IMG/VR virus record: IMGVR_UViG_3300025286_000153
Location: 1 to 22,568 of that record
Length of the DNA stretch: 22,568 nucleotides
Origin: a virus
Direction: 5' to 3' (one strand)
Part shown: positions 13,488-22,568 of the stretch, piece after piece
Layout of the letters: the number at the start of each line of letters is the position of its first letter
Position numbering within the stretch: position 1 is the stretch's first letter
Made by a program: the position numbers and the translations under genes
The notes under the pieces: generated by a model
Told to the model about the DNA's origin: nothing
Database searches by the model: none
Seen by the model: the letters and a program-made list of their open reading frames with translations, nothing else

Positions 13488-13526
13488 TCAGTACCGAGGC
13501 TTAGGGCGCCTCTTCTTACCAGCCAT
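13488..13526 (-). CDS. Very short basic ORF (12 residues)
   Basis: MAGKKRRPKPRY. The ATG overlaps the stop of the upstream 43-residue gene by one base, and the stop lies one base before the next ATG. This is the packing expected of a real coupled gene, but at 12 codons chance is easy and no binding site is visible. It may simply re-initiate ribosomes for the MPLK gene. Confidence 0.25.
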   Translation of the reverse strand: MAGKKRRPKPRY

Positions 13527-13657
13527 CAGTCGCGCAACGCATGCCGTGCGCCACTCTTCGACGGAGAACCGACATGGCCGATCCCTCCACCACGCTTCAC
13601 AGACGTAACCAAAATCTTGGCAGCCTGCACCAAACGAGGAGTCTTGCCGTCACGCAT
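13526..13657 (-). CDS. Small basic protein, unknown
   Basis: 43 residues: MRDGKTPRLVQAAKILVTSV, then KRGGGIGHVGSPSKSGARHA. GGAAAGTAGG precedes the start, and a GTG at 13660 directly before the ATG is an alternative. It is basic with one helix and a Gly/Ser/Arg-rich tail. Small virion-associated proteins look like this, but nothing specific is recognised. It lies between the late 61-residue gene and the MPLK gene. Confidence 0.55.
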   Translation of the reverse strand: MRDGKTPRLVQAAKILVTSVKRGGGIGHVGSPSKSGARHALRD

Positions 13658-13663
13658 CACAAC

Positions 13664-13849
13664 CTACTTTCCAAACGGGCGACCACCGTGGGCCGCATTG
13701 CCAAGATTGGTGCGGCGCAAATACGCCGCATCCTTCTTTGCTCTTATCGACATGTCGTACGCATTGTCCACAGACACCGAGTCGTACAACTGGTCATCCG
13801 GGGACCCAAACGTGTCCTCATACGACCCATAACCTTTGCCCTTCGGCAT
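13664..13849 (-). CDS. Small protein, unknown
   Basis: 61 residues starting MPKGKGYGSYEDTFG. GGAGATAGTT before the ATG at 13849 fixes the start. A longer frame into the amidase gene is not needed. It contains an acidic Tyr/Asp segment (SPDDQLYDSVSVDNAYDM) and a basic end (KKDAAYLRRTNLGNAAHGGR). It sits ten bases after the endolysin stop. A minor virion component is possible. Confidence 0.6.
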   Translation of the reverse strand: MPKGKGYGSYEDTFGSPDDQLYDSVSVDNAYDMSIRAKKDAAYLRRTNLGNAAHGGRPFGK

Positions 13850-13859
13850 AACTATCTCC

Positions 13860-14618
13860 TCACTGGATAAACAAAACAGTGAACGTGGATACGCCCACCA
13901 CACCATCAACCTTCAACATGCCCTGTGCCCTCTGAAACGCCTTCACTGCCTTAGCAGTCTTACGTCCAAAGACACCATCAGCGGGGCCGGGGTCAAACCC
14001 TCGCGCAGTCAGCGCGCGTTGAATTATCCTGACGGCCTCACCCCGGCTCCGCCGACGGTAAGACAACGGCCTCCGGGCAACCTGTGCCTTAAGGTCTTGT
14101 ATATAACGGGCGATGGCGTCCCAATCGACACTAGATGGATTGTGAGGCACATCCAATCCGCTCTCAACCCAATCACCAAGCCACTCACCGGGGCACGTTG
14201 TCTTCTTAAACTGACGATGCGTCTTCAACCACAAACCGTCGCCATAACGGTTCTGCGTCTCCGCAATAACCGCCTTAATCGACGCCTTAGTAGCATCCGA
14301 AGGCTCAAACTCGCCAAACCCTGTGTAGCACACAGACACACTGCGACTATTCCAGCCCTTCGTAGCACCACCACGGAACCATCCACGCCCCTCATAAATA
14401 GCGCCATGCTCATCAACCAACCAGTTGTAGGCAATGCCCAGCCAGCCCCGCGTCTCAATATGGTGCCGCTCGTAGGCGATCACTGCCGAAACCCCCGAAG
14501 GAGGATTCGGCACACCGCCATGATGCACCACAACACCCTTGATTCGGGCAGGAGTCAACGGAGCAAACGGCTTACGCGGAGGTGTAGCCCCCCAAGATTC
14601 GCGTGAAATATATTCCAT
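13860..14618 (-). CDS. Endolysin: PGRP-type N-acetylmuramoyl-L-alanine amidase plus peptidoglycan-binding domain
   Basis: 252 residues. The amidase_2/PGRP domain spans about 1-155: RESWGATPP, VVVHHGG (H32), AYNWLVDEHGAIYEGRGW (Y64), THRQFKKTTCPGEW (H134, C142). Zinc ligands H32, H134 and C142 correspond to those of T7 lysozyme and PGRPs. The position of the T7 catalytic Lys is Thr, as in many PGRPs. Residues about 190-250 (GEAVRIIQRALTARGFDPGP, DGVFGRKTAKAVKAFQRAQG) form a PG_binding_1 domain. It cleaves the amide bond between MurNAc and L-Ala at the end of infection, after holin action. It has no signal peptide, so it depends on the holin encoded downstream in the same leftward operon. Confidence 0.9.
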   Translation of the reverse strand: MEYISRESWGATPPRKPFAPLTPARIKGVVVHHGGVPNPPSGVSAVIAYERHHIETRGWLGIAYNWLVDEHGAIYEGRGWFRGGATKGWNSRSVSVCYTGFGEFEPSDATKASIKAVIAETQNRYGDGLWLKTHRQFKKTTCPGEWLGDWVESGLDVPHNPSSVDWDAIARYIQDLKAQVARRPLSYRRRSRGEAVRIIQRALTARGFDPGPADGVFGRKTAKAVKAFQRAQGMLKVDGVVGVSTFTVLFIQ

Positions 14619-14642
14619 ACCTATATGGCTCCCGTGTCCCGC

Positions 14643-17600
14643 CTACCGGCGCCCAGTCTCAACATCGACAAGGTTACGTTGCCGTAAAGATTCCTCAATT
14701 TGTCTACGCAACAAAGCATTCTCCTGCTGCTGCGGAGTGTTCAACCGCAGGCTGACACCCGCCAAAGTAGACAACAAAGTCTGCAAATATCGCTCCTGAT
14801 AGCGTTCCTCCGACGGAAGCACCCGACGCAACCGCCCGATGTACGGCAACAAATTGTCGATTAAACCGATGCGAGAATCCTGCATCATCCAATCACCCGC
14901 AGAATTCTTCTCAGCGAACCCCAACGACCCCAAAATAGGCATCAACCCCGGCACCTTCGACATTGTTGTCGGCACCTTCTGAAACCTTCCCGTATATTTG
15001 ATACCAGCAAAGACTTGCTTCCCGGCCCAATATTCCACAGGAGCCTTCAACATTGGTGTCAAACCCGAAGCCAACTGCTCCACCGCCCGACCAGCACCCT
15101 CCGACGTAGGATCAAACCGCATCAAATCCTGAAACGGCATGTCAGGTACCGAATATGCGGTAGCGCCCCCGATGCTGAACGGCAACTGGATGCCAAACGG
15201 TTTCAAGAAATAATCCGGCACCACCCCTTCACGTTCCTCGCCGTACTCAAGGTTGCGCTTCAACGAATTCAACTGGTTGAATCGCCGCGGATATCGGGCA
15301 GCGAACTCCATCTGCAACGGCAGATTGTTACGTGTCCACGTATAGAACGGGAAAAGTCTACGCCCAACCCCGCGCTCCCACTTAGACAAGTCGCCATAGT
15401 TGAAGTGGAGACGATAAATGGTTTCCAACGCATCGTCCACATTGCCACCCACACGCAAAGTGTGCAGCCCTGTAGCAACCCGCATCATTTCCTCAGCGAA
15501 CGTGTTCGCATGACGTACAGACGAATACAGGACAAACCCTGCATCGGCAGGGTTCAAATTGACACGTCGGCCAATCCTTTTACCACCCTTCATGCCGTAC
15601 ACGAAATCTAAACTGGCCTTGCTCAGCAACGCCGAATCGACTGTGGATGCAGCCTGCCCGCCAGCGTGTGCACCAACGTGTAACAAATCGACCAAATCAG
15701 AAAGCGTTTGGTCACCGGGGGTCTTACTTAACAATTCCCGTGCACCACGCAACAAGTTGCCGTCCCCCGCACGGTAGGCACGTTGCAACAATTTCCCAGT
15801 CTTCAACGTCTCCGTCAACGGGATACCGGCAAACCACATGTTGGTCATACCGCCCATGACGTTACGTGTTACGAAACCGGGCGTAGCAACCATCTGCGCC
15901 TTCATCCAGTTGTGGGTCTTGTCGAAGGCCCGCAACAACCCTTCGACCTGCTTCTTGTCGTTCATTTTCTGAGCAGCCAACATTGCTTCTTGGACTTGGC
16001 TAGCGAACCGGTCGTCGCCTCCGATACGCCACGCACCCCACGTATGGCGTGCATCCGCGAACAAATCCTTCAACATTTCTACGGTCATGTTGTCGAAATC
16101 TATACTGCCGCCGAAAGAATTCAGGTTAAACAATTTCCCGTTGTCGGGACCAAACAAACCAGACGCTGACCTCAAGGCATCAGCCTGTGCCTGCATACTC
16201 TCGTCCATTAATTGTAGTTGCAACTGATTCTTTTGAATCAGAATGTCCGTGATGGCCTGCTCGTTGTCGATAGCCTCGTTCCATGCACGATCCAAACGTC
16301 CAGCGTTGACTTTACGTGCATTCTCAATACGTGCCCTGCGTTTCAGCAACCCCGCACCTTCATCCAGTTCAGATAGTGTTCCGGGGCGCCGACCTATCTG
16401 CGTCTTCAAATCATCAATGATTCCATACTGCGCAAACAGTGACCCCTCCTGTGCCGCCCGGTTGCCCCAAATGGTATCCATACGTTCCAGAATTCTTCCG
16501 AGTTCCACCGTCGGTCCCGGTCCCTCAACCGCACCGGCAGCACGCCCCAACTGGCTCAACTCGGGACTAACCCCAATCTCAAACCCCGGACCCCGAATCG
16601 GGGGTTCCGTCAAAGTACGCAGCCAGCCACGCAAAGCATTCTCATCCCCAAACACCTCAACAGCATTAACATTCAACTGTGCCAACGTCGCAGCCAAACG
16701 CTCCTCAACAGTCGAATAGTTATCCAACACGCTTTGCAAATACTGATGATTCAACACACGTTCCAACTCGTCAAACATGTTCATAACGTCGCTGAAATCA
16801 TTTGGCGTCAACGTTGCACGAGACGCCACATCCGTCCGAATAGGATGAAACACCGTAGTATCCATGCGCCCCACCCCAGCCTCATCGCCAGTAAGTCTCA
16901 AACGGTTACTGCGCGGCACACGACCCATCAACCCCGAACGCTGCGCATCAAAATACACCGTTTCACCCAACCAGCGTTCCATGATCCTAGACAGTTTCGC
17001 ACCATCCTCCGGCGACAAACGACCCGCAACATGCACCGTAGGCCGCACACCCGTAACGCTCACATCGACAGCGACTGTAGGCTCAATGCGTTCCCCCGTG
17101 CGTCGAAAAACGTCATCGCTGAATTTTTTCAAGTCATCCAACACTCTCGCGATGCCAGCCTTATTTGGATGAGCCGACTGCTCCAACGAATGCTGCATCT
17201 TCCAACTGGTTGAACCACGCATCCGGTTCGTACCCCACGCAGCAGGAGGCGTATACCCCAAGAATGCACCCATGTCGAACGCTTCCTCAGAATAAAACAA
17301 GCGGCCAAACTGTCGCACGAAACGATTCATCGCCTGCGTCGGAGGGAAAACACTCCCAGCGCCCGCAGCCAAAGCAGCATCCATAACCTTGACAAGAGCC
17401 TGCACAGACCGATCATGTGACATAGCAGACCCGATACTGTCGCGCAACACAGGCAACAGTGCCTCATCGACGTATTTCAACGTTTCTTCAAGTTCCGTAG
17501 ACAAACGCCCCATACCATCAAAGGCGGCACTTATCGCCTGCTCCCCCGGAGTCCCCACATATGCCGCGATCATTTGTTCCCTCAGCCGGTTGACACGTTG

Positions 17601-20249
17601 AGTGGCTTCAGCCAACACCGTGTAACGTGCCAAAATTTTGTCCAAGTCATCAACGATGGGCAACAGTTCCCGAACAGCATCAATGGTGAAACCGGCAGGC
17701 GTTTCAACGTCTGCTTGCTGAATCGTACGTAACAAAGTTTCCTTCGGTATACTGTCACCTGTGGCCCCCGTCACAAGACGGTTCACTTGGTTAGCCAAAT
17801 CATGCAACTCATCCACCAAAGCACCTGCCTCAGCGTAAGCGTCCATCATTTGCACCTGAGTGTCCGCTATCTGATTGGCAACCTTCTCACCATCCTCAAC
17901 ATTTTTACCCAACCAACGAGCAATGTTCTCCACCGTAAACGACCGAGACGTAGCACCCTCACCGTGTAAGACAGCGTTACGTGCCGCAATCCGGGCCTTC
18001 TCTTCATCATCCAGACTGTTCCATAGCCTCTGAATCTCCCTACCGCGCGTCTCAATCTTCCCAAGTGTTTCAAGAAGTTCCTCAATGCCTTCACTTGCAA
18101 ACAACACGCCACGCTTCGCCGCATACGCCTCAATAGCACGCATACGCACCTCACGCGTCATCGAAGAAATGTATGCCCGCTCACGTTCAGCAAACCCACG
18201 AATCCACAAAGACTCGCCCTCATCCAACCAGCCCGCCGCCCGAAAGGCGTCGTCTACCTGACGCTGAACCGACCGGCCCCCAGCATCAACAACATTAGGG
18301 TTAGACAGGCCTCTCCCGGCCTTCTCAGCGTCCGTAAGGTCCCGCGCCCCCCGTACCCCCTTAGAAGACGCTGGAGCGTCCACAGAGTGCCCATACGGGC
18401 GTTTCAGGTCAAACGTGTGAACGCCGGGGCCGTCCCTCAAAGGAATCTCGTACGGGCCACCCCTGACACGTTCGCCTGCTGCGTCCACATGGTCAGGGCG
18501 GAAAGCACGGCGCCGCGTATGCCGCGACGCAACACGAGACGTTTGTTCAGTTACCGTCTTCCCAGTCTGCCCAAGGGCCGCATCTGCATCAGACAACAAC
18601 TCTTCCAACCAGTAAGGGACCTTCCCGTCCCCCTCCCTGATCTTTACTCTCATTGCCTCAAAAATTGTGCGTCCCCGGTCAGAATAAATGTGCGGCGTGT
18701 ACGTTCCATACGCCAACAACACATCATCCACATCGCGGGCAAAATTGGCAGACTCGCCAAACAAATCATCACGAAACAGAAACTGTACATCCGCATCCGA
18801 TACCCGAGTCTGGTACGCCTTCTTTACAGAAGCCACAACGTGAGGGTCTACACCGGGGAACACTTCCTCAAACATGTTTTGTGCCGCCCGAGAAATGGGC
18901 CGTCCAGCCAAAATATCGTCAGCCAACTCTTCCGAAATGCGAGTCATCTCGTCCAACAACATGTCGTTCGTAATATCAAATTCTCTACGAACGTTGTTCA
19001 AAAAACCTTGCCGAGTCCGTTGCGCCTCATCAGCCCACAGTGCATGAATAGTCGCACCCCGGTTATAGGCGCTCCTAAACAGATTGCCAACAATCACATC
19101 ATCCGGCTTACCGGAACGTCGAAACGTGTTCAACATTTGCTTCTGGTCATCAACAAAATATCGTTTGAAAGACTGACCAACCTTAGAAGTAGCGACCTTC
19201 TCGAACCCGACACCGGGCGAACCCATAATTCTTGCCGTAACCCCGCCAACGATAGGGAACACTCCGAACGGCAGCGTGTCCACTGGAACATTCGCTGCCC
19301 GTGCAACCACCTCACGAATATCTGCCGACAAACCGCTATCCAACGGTTCGCGGCGCATCGACTTGCGAACCAGTTCTTTCAACGTAACATTGTCCGGCAA
19401 TTCTTGCCGGATTCGGGCAGCGACCATTTCAGGGATTTGACCAGCGCGACGGCCAGCCACCCAACTGCTTCTACGACTCAACCGTCCCAGAATGGGGCCA
19501 GTTCCCGGTACCCGAAACCTCAACCCGGTTTCGATACCAAGGTCTTTGACAAGTTGCTGCCCTACTTCTCCGTGCTGCATCAACGCGTTGCGTGCAGACG
19601 ACACCGTACGGTACTTGCCTGCGGCGGTGACAGCATCGTTTAAAGCATTCAACTCCAACGACTGTTTCCCTGTCGCCTTTCCTGCCTTCACCAAACCAGA
19701 CAATTCTTTAGTGCGTACCGCAACATCGTTGATTAAACCCTTAGCGCCGCTTGCACGGGCAAATGCACCTAAACCGCCAGTCCACGCCAACGGGTCGGTT
19801 AGAACGTCGCCAGTGAAACCGACGATACGGTTGCCCCAGCCGCCTAAACCGAAATCGACATTCATGTCTGCGAGAATGTCACCGAATCCGTGATGGTCCC
19901 GAACCTGTTGCATGAAGTCAGACCCGGAGAAACCTTCGCCTTGTATCGCATCGACAACTTCTTGCAACCCGGAAGTTACGACGGCGCGGGGGATGTCTAT
20001 AGCGCCTAGTACTTTCCCTAGTACACCCATCACGCCACCTTGGGTTGGTTCAGGGATACCGGCACCCAACGCGGCCATTGCCCGATCCAAGTTATATACG
20101 GGTGCCTGAACCTGAGCCTGAGGCTGAGGCAACTGAGGCAACGTGGGGCGACGCGGAAGGTTTACAACAGGAGGCGCCTGTCGGCCCCCTTGACGTTCCC
20201 GCAGCATTTCATAGACTTGCTGGCGGGTCGGAATACCCGTTTCAGCCAT
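14643..20249 (-). CDS. Giant internal virion / DNA ejection-type protein (1868 residues)
   Basis: 1868 residues, a quarter of the window. The N-terminus is Pro/Gln-rich (RRPTLPQLPQPQAQVQAP). A hydrophobic segment with VGFTGDVLTDPLAWTG follows at about 145-165. The middle is long, helical and acidic/basic. Near 1450-1475 is VATPGFVTRNVMGGMTNMWF and near 1630-1648 is RLFPFYTWTRNNLPLQMEF. These last two are recurrent signatures of very large phage virion proteins thought to be packaged inside the capsid and ejected with DNA. No protease, ADP-ribosyltransferase or lysozyme motif is evident to me. Upstream genes (597 and >154 residues) make a three-protein set that recalls T7 gp14-gp15-gp16, though similarity is by size and order only. 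A tape measure is less likely, since no dominant coiled coil is seen. Confidence 0.75.
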   Translation of the reverse strand: MAETGIPTRQQVYEMLRERQGGRQAPPVVNLPRRPTLPQLPQPQAQVQAPVYNLDRAMAALGAGIPEPTQGGVMGVLGKVLGAIDIPRAVVTSGLQEVVDAIQGEGFSGSDFMQQVRDHHGFGDILADMNVDFGLGGWGNRIVGFTGDVLTDPLAWTGGLGAFARASGAKGLINDVAVRTKELSGLVKAGKATGKQSLELNALNDAVTAAGKYRTVSSARNALMQHGEVGQQLVKDLGIETGLRFRVPGTGPILGRLSRRSSWVAGRRAGQIPEMVAARIRQELPDNVTLKELVRKSMRREPLDSGLSADIREVVARAANVPVDTLPFGVFPIVGGVTARIMGSPGVGFEKVATSKVGQSFKRYFVDDQKQMLNTFRRSGKPDDVIVGNLFRSAYNRGATIHALWADEAQRTRQGFLNNVRREFDITNDMLLDEMTRISEELADDILAGRPISRAAQNMFEEVFPGVDPHVVASVKKAYQTRVSDADVQFLFRDDLFGESANFARDVDDVLLAYGTYTPHIYSDRGRTIFEAMRVKIREGDGKVPYWLEELLSDADAALGQTGKTVTEQTSRVASRHTRRRAFRPDHVDAAGERVRGGPYEIPLRDGPGVHTFDLKRPYGHSVDAPASSKGVRGARDLTDAEKAGRGLSNPNVVDAGGRSVQRQVDDAFRAAGWLDEGESLWIRGFAERERAYISSMTREVRMRAIEAYAAKRGVLFASEGIEELLETLGKIETRGREIQRLWNSLDDEEKARIAARNAVLHGEGATSRSFTVENIARWLGKNVEDGEKVANQIADTQVQMMDAYAEAGALVDELHDLANQVNRLVTGATGDSIPKETLLRTIQQADVETPAGFTIDAVRELLPIVDDLDKILARYTVLAEATQRVNRLREQMIAAYVGTPGEQAISAAFDGMGRLSTELEETLKYVDEALLPVLRDSIGSAMSHDRSVQALVKVMDAALAAGAGSVFPPTQAMNRFVRQFGRLFYSEEAFDMGAFLGYTPPAAWGTNRMRGSTSWKMQHSLEQSAHPNKAGIARVLDDLKKFSDDVFRRTGERIEPTVAVDVSVTGVRPTVHVAGRLSPEDGAKLSRIMERWLGETVYFDAQRSGLMGRVPRSNRLRLTGDEAGVGRMDTTVFHPIRTDVASRATLTPNDFSDVMNMFDELERVLNHQYLQSVLDNYSTVEERLAATLAQLNVNAVEVFGDENALRGWLRTLTEPPIRGPGFEIGVSPELSQLGRAAGAVEGPGPTVELGRILERMDTIWGNRAAQEGSLFAQYGIIDDLKTQIGRRPGTLSELDEGAGLLKRRARIENARKVNAGRLDRAWNEAIDNEQAITDILIQKNQLQLQLMDESMQAQADALRSASGLFGPDNGKLFNLNSFGGSIDFDNMTVEMLKDLFADARHTWGAWRIGGDDRFASQVQEAMLAAQKMNDKKQVEGLLRAFDKTHNWMKAQMVATPGFVTRNVMGGMTNMWFAGIPLTETLKTGKLLQRAYRAGDGNLLRGARELLSKTPGDQTLSDLVDLLHVGAHAGGQAASTVDSALLSKASLDFVYGMKGGKRIGRRVNLNPADAGFVLYSSVRHANTFAEEMMRVATGLHTLRVGGNVDDALETIYRLHFNYGDLSKWERGVGRRLFPFYTWTRNNLPLQMEFAARYPRRFNQLNSLKRNLEYGEEREGVVPDYFLKPFGIQLPFSIGGATAYSVPDMPFQDLMRFDPTSEGAGRAVEQLASGLTPMLKAPVEYWAGKQVFAGIKYTGRFQKVPTTMSKVPGLMPILGSLGFAEKNSAGDWMMQDSRIGLIDNLLPYIGRLRRVLPSEERYQERYLQTLLSTLAGVSLRLNTPQQQENALLRRQIEESLRQRNLVDVETGRR

Positions 20250-20251
20250 AA

Positions 20252-22045
20252 CTAGCCCGCAGGCTGTTCCGTAAAGACGCTATTAAGCATAATGTCCATC
20301 TCGCGGTCTACAGCATCCCAATCAGTTCGGTTACCCATTGTTGCATTAGCGACAATGAGACGGTATGAGTCTTCTCCGAATGCTTGGACAAACAGTGCAC
20401 TATTGCTTGGCGGCTCAGGCTCGTCAGGGGTTCTATAATCCACCAACCGCTCCTCACCCAACAAGTAATCCAGCCACTCAGCCGGATCACCATGGCCTAC
20501 CGGCATGCCTGTTTGATCGTAAAACCATCCCGGCTCTTGTTCCTCAAACTGGGGGAACAATTCAGCCCAATCTGGCAGCATGCCCGTAGCACCCATAGCC
20601 TCAATCAACTCTGGAGGCATCGACACCCCTTCAGCACCCATAAACTGTGAAAGAGCATTATAGATACCCTGTTCCTTAGCGTCAGCCTCAGCCTTAGCCG
20701 CCGCCGACGCAGCATCAGCACGCCGCTCACCACGCCTCGTCTCAGCCATCTGCATAATCGGCAACCCAGCCTGCGTACCCGCATAAAACAACCCCGGATC
20801 AATCTCCGCATACGGAGCAAACATTTCAGCAGTACGACCAGCACCCTGAACACCAGCCAACGCAGCAGCCTCAGCCAAATCAGCCTCACGTTGCGCAGCA
20901 TTATAATCACGGCTCGTCTGACCACGGGCAGAACTAAACCTGCGTTCACCCTCACTGCGCATCGCAGCCTCAGACAAACCACCAATCAGATTCAACGTAT
21001 CCAGATAGCCGCCCTCAATAGCGGCAATAGCACCCGCGGTGTCGTCTCCCGCAGCCAAATCGTCAGCAATCAACGAAGGATCAACCCCGGCAGCCATCAA
21101 CTCGTCAAACAACTGGGTGCGTCGCGACTGGAACGCTGACTCGCGTTCCCCCATACCAGTTCTATATTGGTCTACAGCACCGCCAGTTAAAGAAAGAAAC
21201 CCCGGAGCATCCTCTGTACCATACAAAATGTTTTGAAGGAAACTTCCGTAATCCTGCTCCGCAACGTCCAACCCGGCGCTTGCCTCATTAAACGCACTGG
21301 TCAGCGCATTACGATGCGCGTTAGACAATGTTTCGATTGTCAGAATGTCTGCATCCAACAATTCCCGCAACGTGTACGGAAACTGTGGAGAAATCGGAAT
21401 GTCCAACGCTTCCGGGGCAAGGTTTCCTGTCTCGTCTGTTTGGTTAGCAAGAAACATTTGGCCTTCGGCTGAATCAACCCAAGCCTGTACTGTGTCGGTC
21501 CATTCATCGCGGCCCCAGTCGGCACCGGCAAAACCCTCTGCATACCCCGGAGGTGGTTCTCCAGTGCCCCAATAATCTTCAGGATATGGCAACGCTGCAA
21601 TAGCCGCTTCCTCAGCGTCTCGTTCCAAATCCCGCCCAGAAACATACGGAGTTTCAGTCGGAGAAGTTACAAGCCACTCAGCAAAATTTCCTGCCTGCCC
21701 TAACCCCTGTCCAGCAAGGTCAATGCCTTCCCGAAGCGCCCAATTAACAGCAGTTCCGGGGGCACGCAGAGCCTTGTCTATCGGGGATTCTTCTGGCAAA
21801 CCAAGAAACCCCGGCGAAGGCGTCGCCACCATGCTTTCCAGTACGCCCGGACCATAATCTGAAATGACTTTCCCAAGACCCTTGTCTTCCATAAAAATAA
21901 AGTCGTTTATTGCCCCTAGAGTATTAGCGGGAGCAGCCAACAAATTATTTAGACCACTCCAAAAAGACCCGCCATCGTCTTGCTGTGTAACATCGTAGGT
22001 TTCATCAAGAAACCGTCTTAGGTCTGGGTTTGATTGTGTAGCCAT
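20252..22045 (-). CDS. Virion protein, probable internal core component (597 residues)
   Basis: 597 residues. AAGGAGG precedes the ATG, which overlaps the upstream stop by one base. The N-terminal quarter has amphipathic and Gly-rich segments (FWSGLNNLLAAPANTLGAIN, GIDLAGQGLGQAGNF). The centre (about 290-460) is helical and Ala/Glu/Arg-rich (YNAAQREADLAEAAALAG, ASAAAKAEADAKEQG), consistent with coiled coils. The C-terminus is acidic and Pro-rich (TPDEPEPPSNSA). No named domain is recognised. Its place directly before the giant protein suggests that both are parts of one internal or tail complex. Confidence 0.7.
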   Translation of the reverse strand: MATQSNPDLRRFLDETYDVTQQDDGGSFWSGLNNLLAAPANTLGAINDFIFMEDKGLGKVISDYGPGVLESMVATPSPGFLGLPEESPIDKALRAPGTAVNWALREGIDLAGQGLGQAGNFAEWLVTSPTETPYVSGRDLERDAEEAAIAALPYPEDYWGTGEPPPGYAEGFAGADWGRDEWTDTVQAWVDSAEGQMFLANQTDETGNLAPEALDIPISPQFPYTLRELLDADILTIETLSNAHRNALTSAFNEASAGLDVAEQDYGSFLQNILYGTEDAPGFLSLTGGAVDQYRTGMGERESAFQSRRTQLFDELMAAGVDPSLIADDLAAGDDTAGAIAAIEGGYLDTLNLIGGLSEAAMRSEGERRFSSARGQTSRDYNAAQREADLAEAAALAGVQGAGRTAEMFAPYAEIDPGLFYAGTQAGLPIMQMAETRRGERRADAASAAAKAEADAKEQGIYNALSQFMGAEGVSMPPELIEAMGATGMLPDWAELFPQFEEQEPGWFYDQTGMPVGHGDPAEWLDYLLGEERLVDYRTPDEPEPPSNSALFVQAFGEDSYRLIVANATMGNRTDWDAVDREMDIMLNSVFTEQPAG

Positions 22046-22568
22046 TATGCCATCGCCTCCTTCAAGAACGGGGCCAAAGACTGACGCAACGCCTCATTCC
22101 CAGTAACATCCGTTATCGACTGGGTAGCAGCGCCCAGCCCACGCCCCCATTGCTCACCACCGTAGGCGCCCAAGGCGCCCAATTCTTGACCCACAACATC
22201 AGTCATGCCGGAATACAACCCAGTCAACAAATCCTGTTCCTGCCTGCCGCTCGGGCCAGCAATCGCAGAATAGTCGGCGTAGCCTTTCTGGCGAATACCG
22301 CTATCGTGAATGCCACGGCGTGCATACCCGGTTTCCAACCCGGTTACTCCCCTGCCGTAAGCCTTCCCGATGTCGCGAAGTTGCGTATCGTAGTCGGTTC
22401 CCAACCGGCCAGACCGGCGTCGAATCCCTGCAAGGGCGGTTCCGAGGCGTTGCTCTGGTGTTAGACCGAACAGGTTGCCGGGGTCGATGGCTGTTCCACC
22501 ACCGGGCACAACGGGCTGTGTGACGGGCTGTGTGACCGGCTGCGTGACCGGCTGCGTGACCGGCTGCG
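22045..22568 (-). CDS. Virion protein with QPVT repeats, cut by the window edge
   Basis: At least 173 residues are visible, and the N-terminus lies outside the window. A GTG at 22509 could serve as a start, but the frame stays open to the edge and encodes a QPVT tandem, so the gene is taken as partial. After the repeat comes GGGTAIDPGNLFGLTPEQRL, then a helical body (RDIGKAYGRGVTGLETGYAR, RGIHDSGIRQKGYADY) and a Gly-rich region. The short R-G-I-x-x-S-G segment resembles small phage structural proteins encoded before ejection proteins. The stop overlaps the next ATG. Function by position: virion assembly. Confidence 0.65.
   Translation of the reverse strand, partial: QPVTQPVTQPVTQPVTQPVVPGGGTAIDPGNLFGLTPEQRLGTALAGIRRRSGRLGTDYDTQLRDIGKAYGRGVTGLETGYARRGIHDSGIRQKGYADYSAIAGPSGRQEQDLLTGLYSGMTDVVGQELGALGAYGGEQWGRGLGAATQSITDVTGNEALRQSLAPFLKEAMA
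22510..22568 (-). repeat. 12-bp tandem encoding QPVT
   Basis: A 12-base unit (GTCACGCAGCCG and close variants on the minus strand) recurs nearly five times up to the window edge, in frame as Gln-Pro-Val-Thr. The two copies nearest the gene body have third-base or single-base changes, and the outer ones are identical. The repeat probably continues outside the window. Confidence 0.85.

Noticed and set aside
18387-19643. 418-residue open frame on the plus strand
   Set aside because: It lies wholly opposite the giant virion gene, is rich in Arg, His and Gln without any domain, and has no operon context: a shadow frame.

Overview
The window looks like part of a tailed-phage genome, either free or a prophage fragment. 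Genes are very dense, mostly overlap by 1-20 bases, and include recognisable phage replication, lysis and virion proteins. I see no ribosomal RNA, tRNA or clear bacterial housekeeping gene. The host is probably an actinobacterium. That is a weak inference from frequent GTG and TTG starts, a poly-threonine stalk on a secreted enzyme and an r1t-like holin. Large 'ejection' type proteins suggest a short-tailed (podovirus-like) particle, but no portal, capsid or tail gene lies inside the window to confirm it.

Layout. (1) 1-1004: a leftward gene for a basic protein with an (Ala-Lys)n tail, followed by its own hairpin terminator at the left edge. (2) 1005-1369: a control region with two copies of a palindrome, a GT microsatellite and a T-rich tract. 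(3) 1370-6863: a rightward cassette of small genes. It contains an endonuclease VII-like HNH protein with extra zinc modules, several small Cys-pair proteins, a membrane protein, an HTH protein and a DUF932 protein. (4) 6868-7815: a secreted lytic transglycosylase and one unknown gene, then a CCATG repeat and a strong hairpin. (5) 7921-12857: a rightward replication and recombination module. It holds a Cas4/RecB-like Fe-S nuclease, a DnaB/RecA-fold ATPase, an archaeo-eukaryotic-type primase, a RusA resolvase, a possible PD-(D/E)XK protein and a sigma region 4-like HTH protein. (6) 12859-22568: a leftward late module converging on it. In transcription order it encodes a repeat-bearing virion protein cut by the window edge, a 597-residue protein, a 1868-residue ejection-type protein, a PGRP amidase endolysin, four small proteins, a holin and a final 103-residue protein.

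The most unusual structure is a family of seven near-identical palindromes: arms CGTTATGTT and AACATAACG around a variable central dinucleotide. They lie only in the first 12.4 kb, at gene boundaries and sometimes inside reading frames, where they supply codons or a stop codon. The two copies in the control region are 210 bp apart centre to centre, close to 20 DNA helical turns, and flank the GT tract. The simplest reading is a phage regulon with dimer-binding operators. A centromere-like array or recombinase sites are alternatives. The regulator is not identified.
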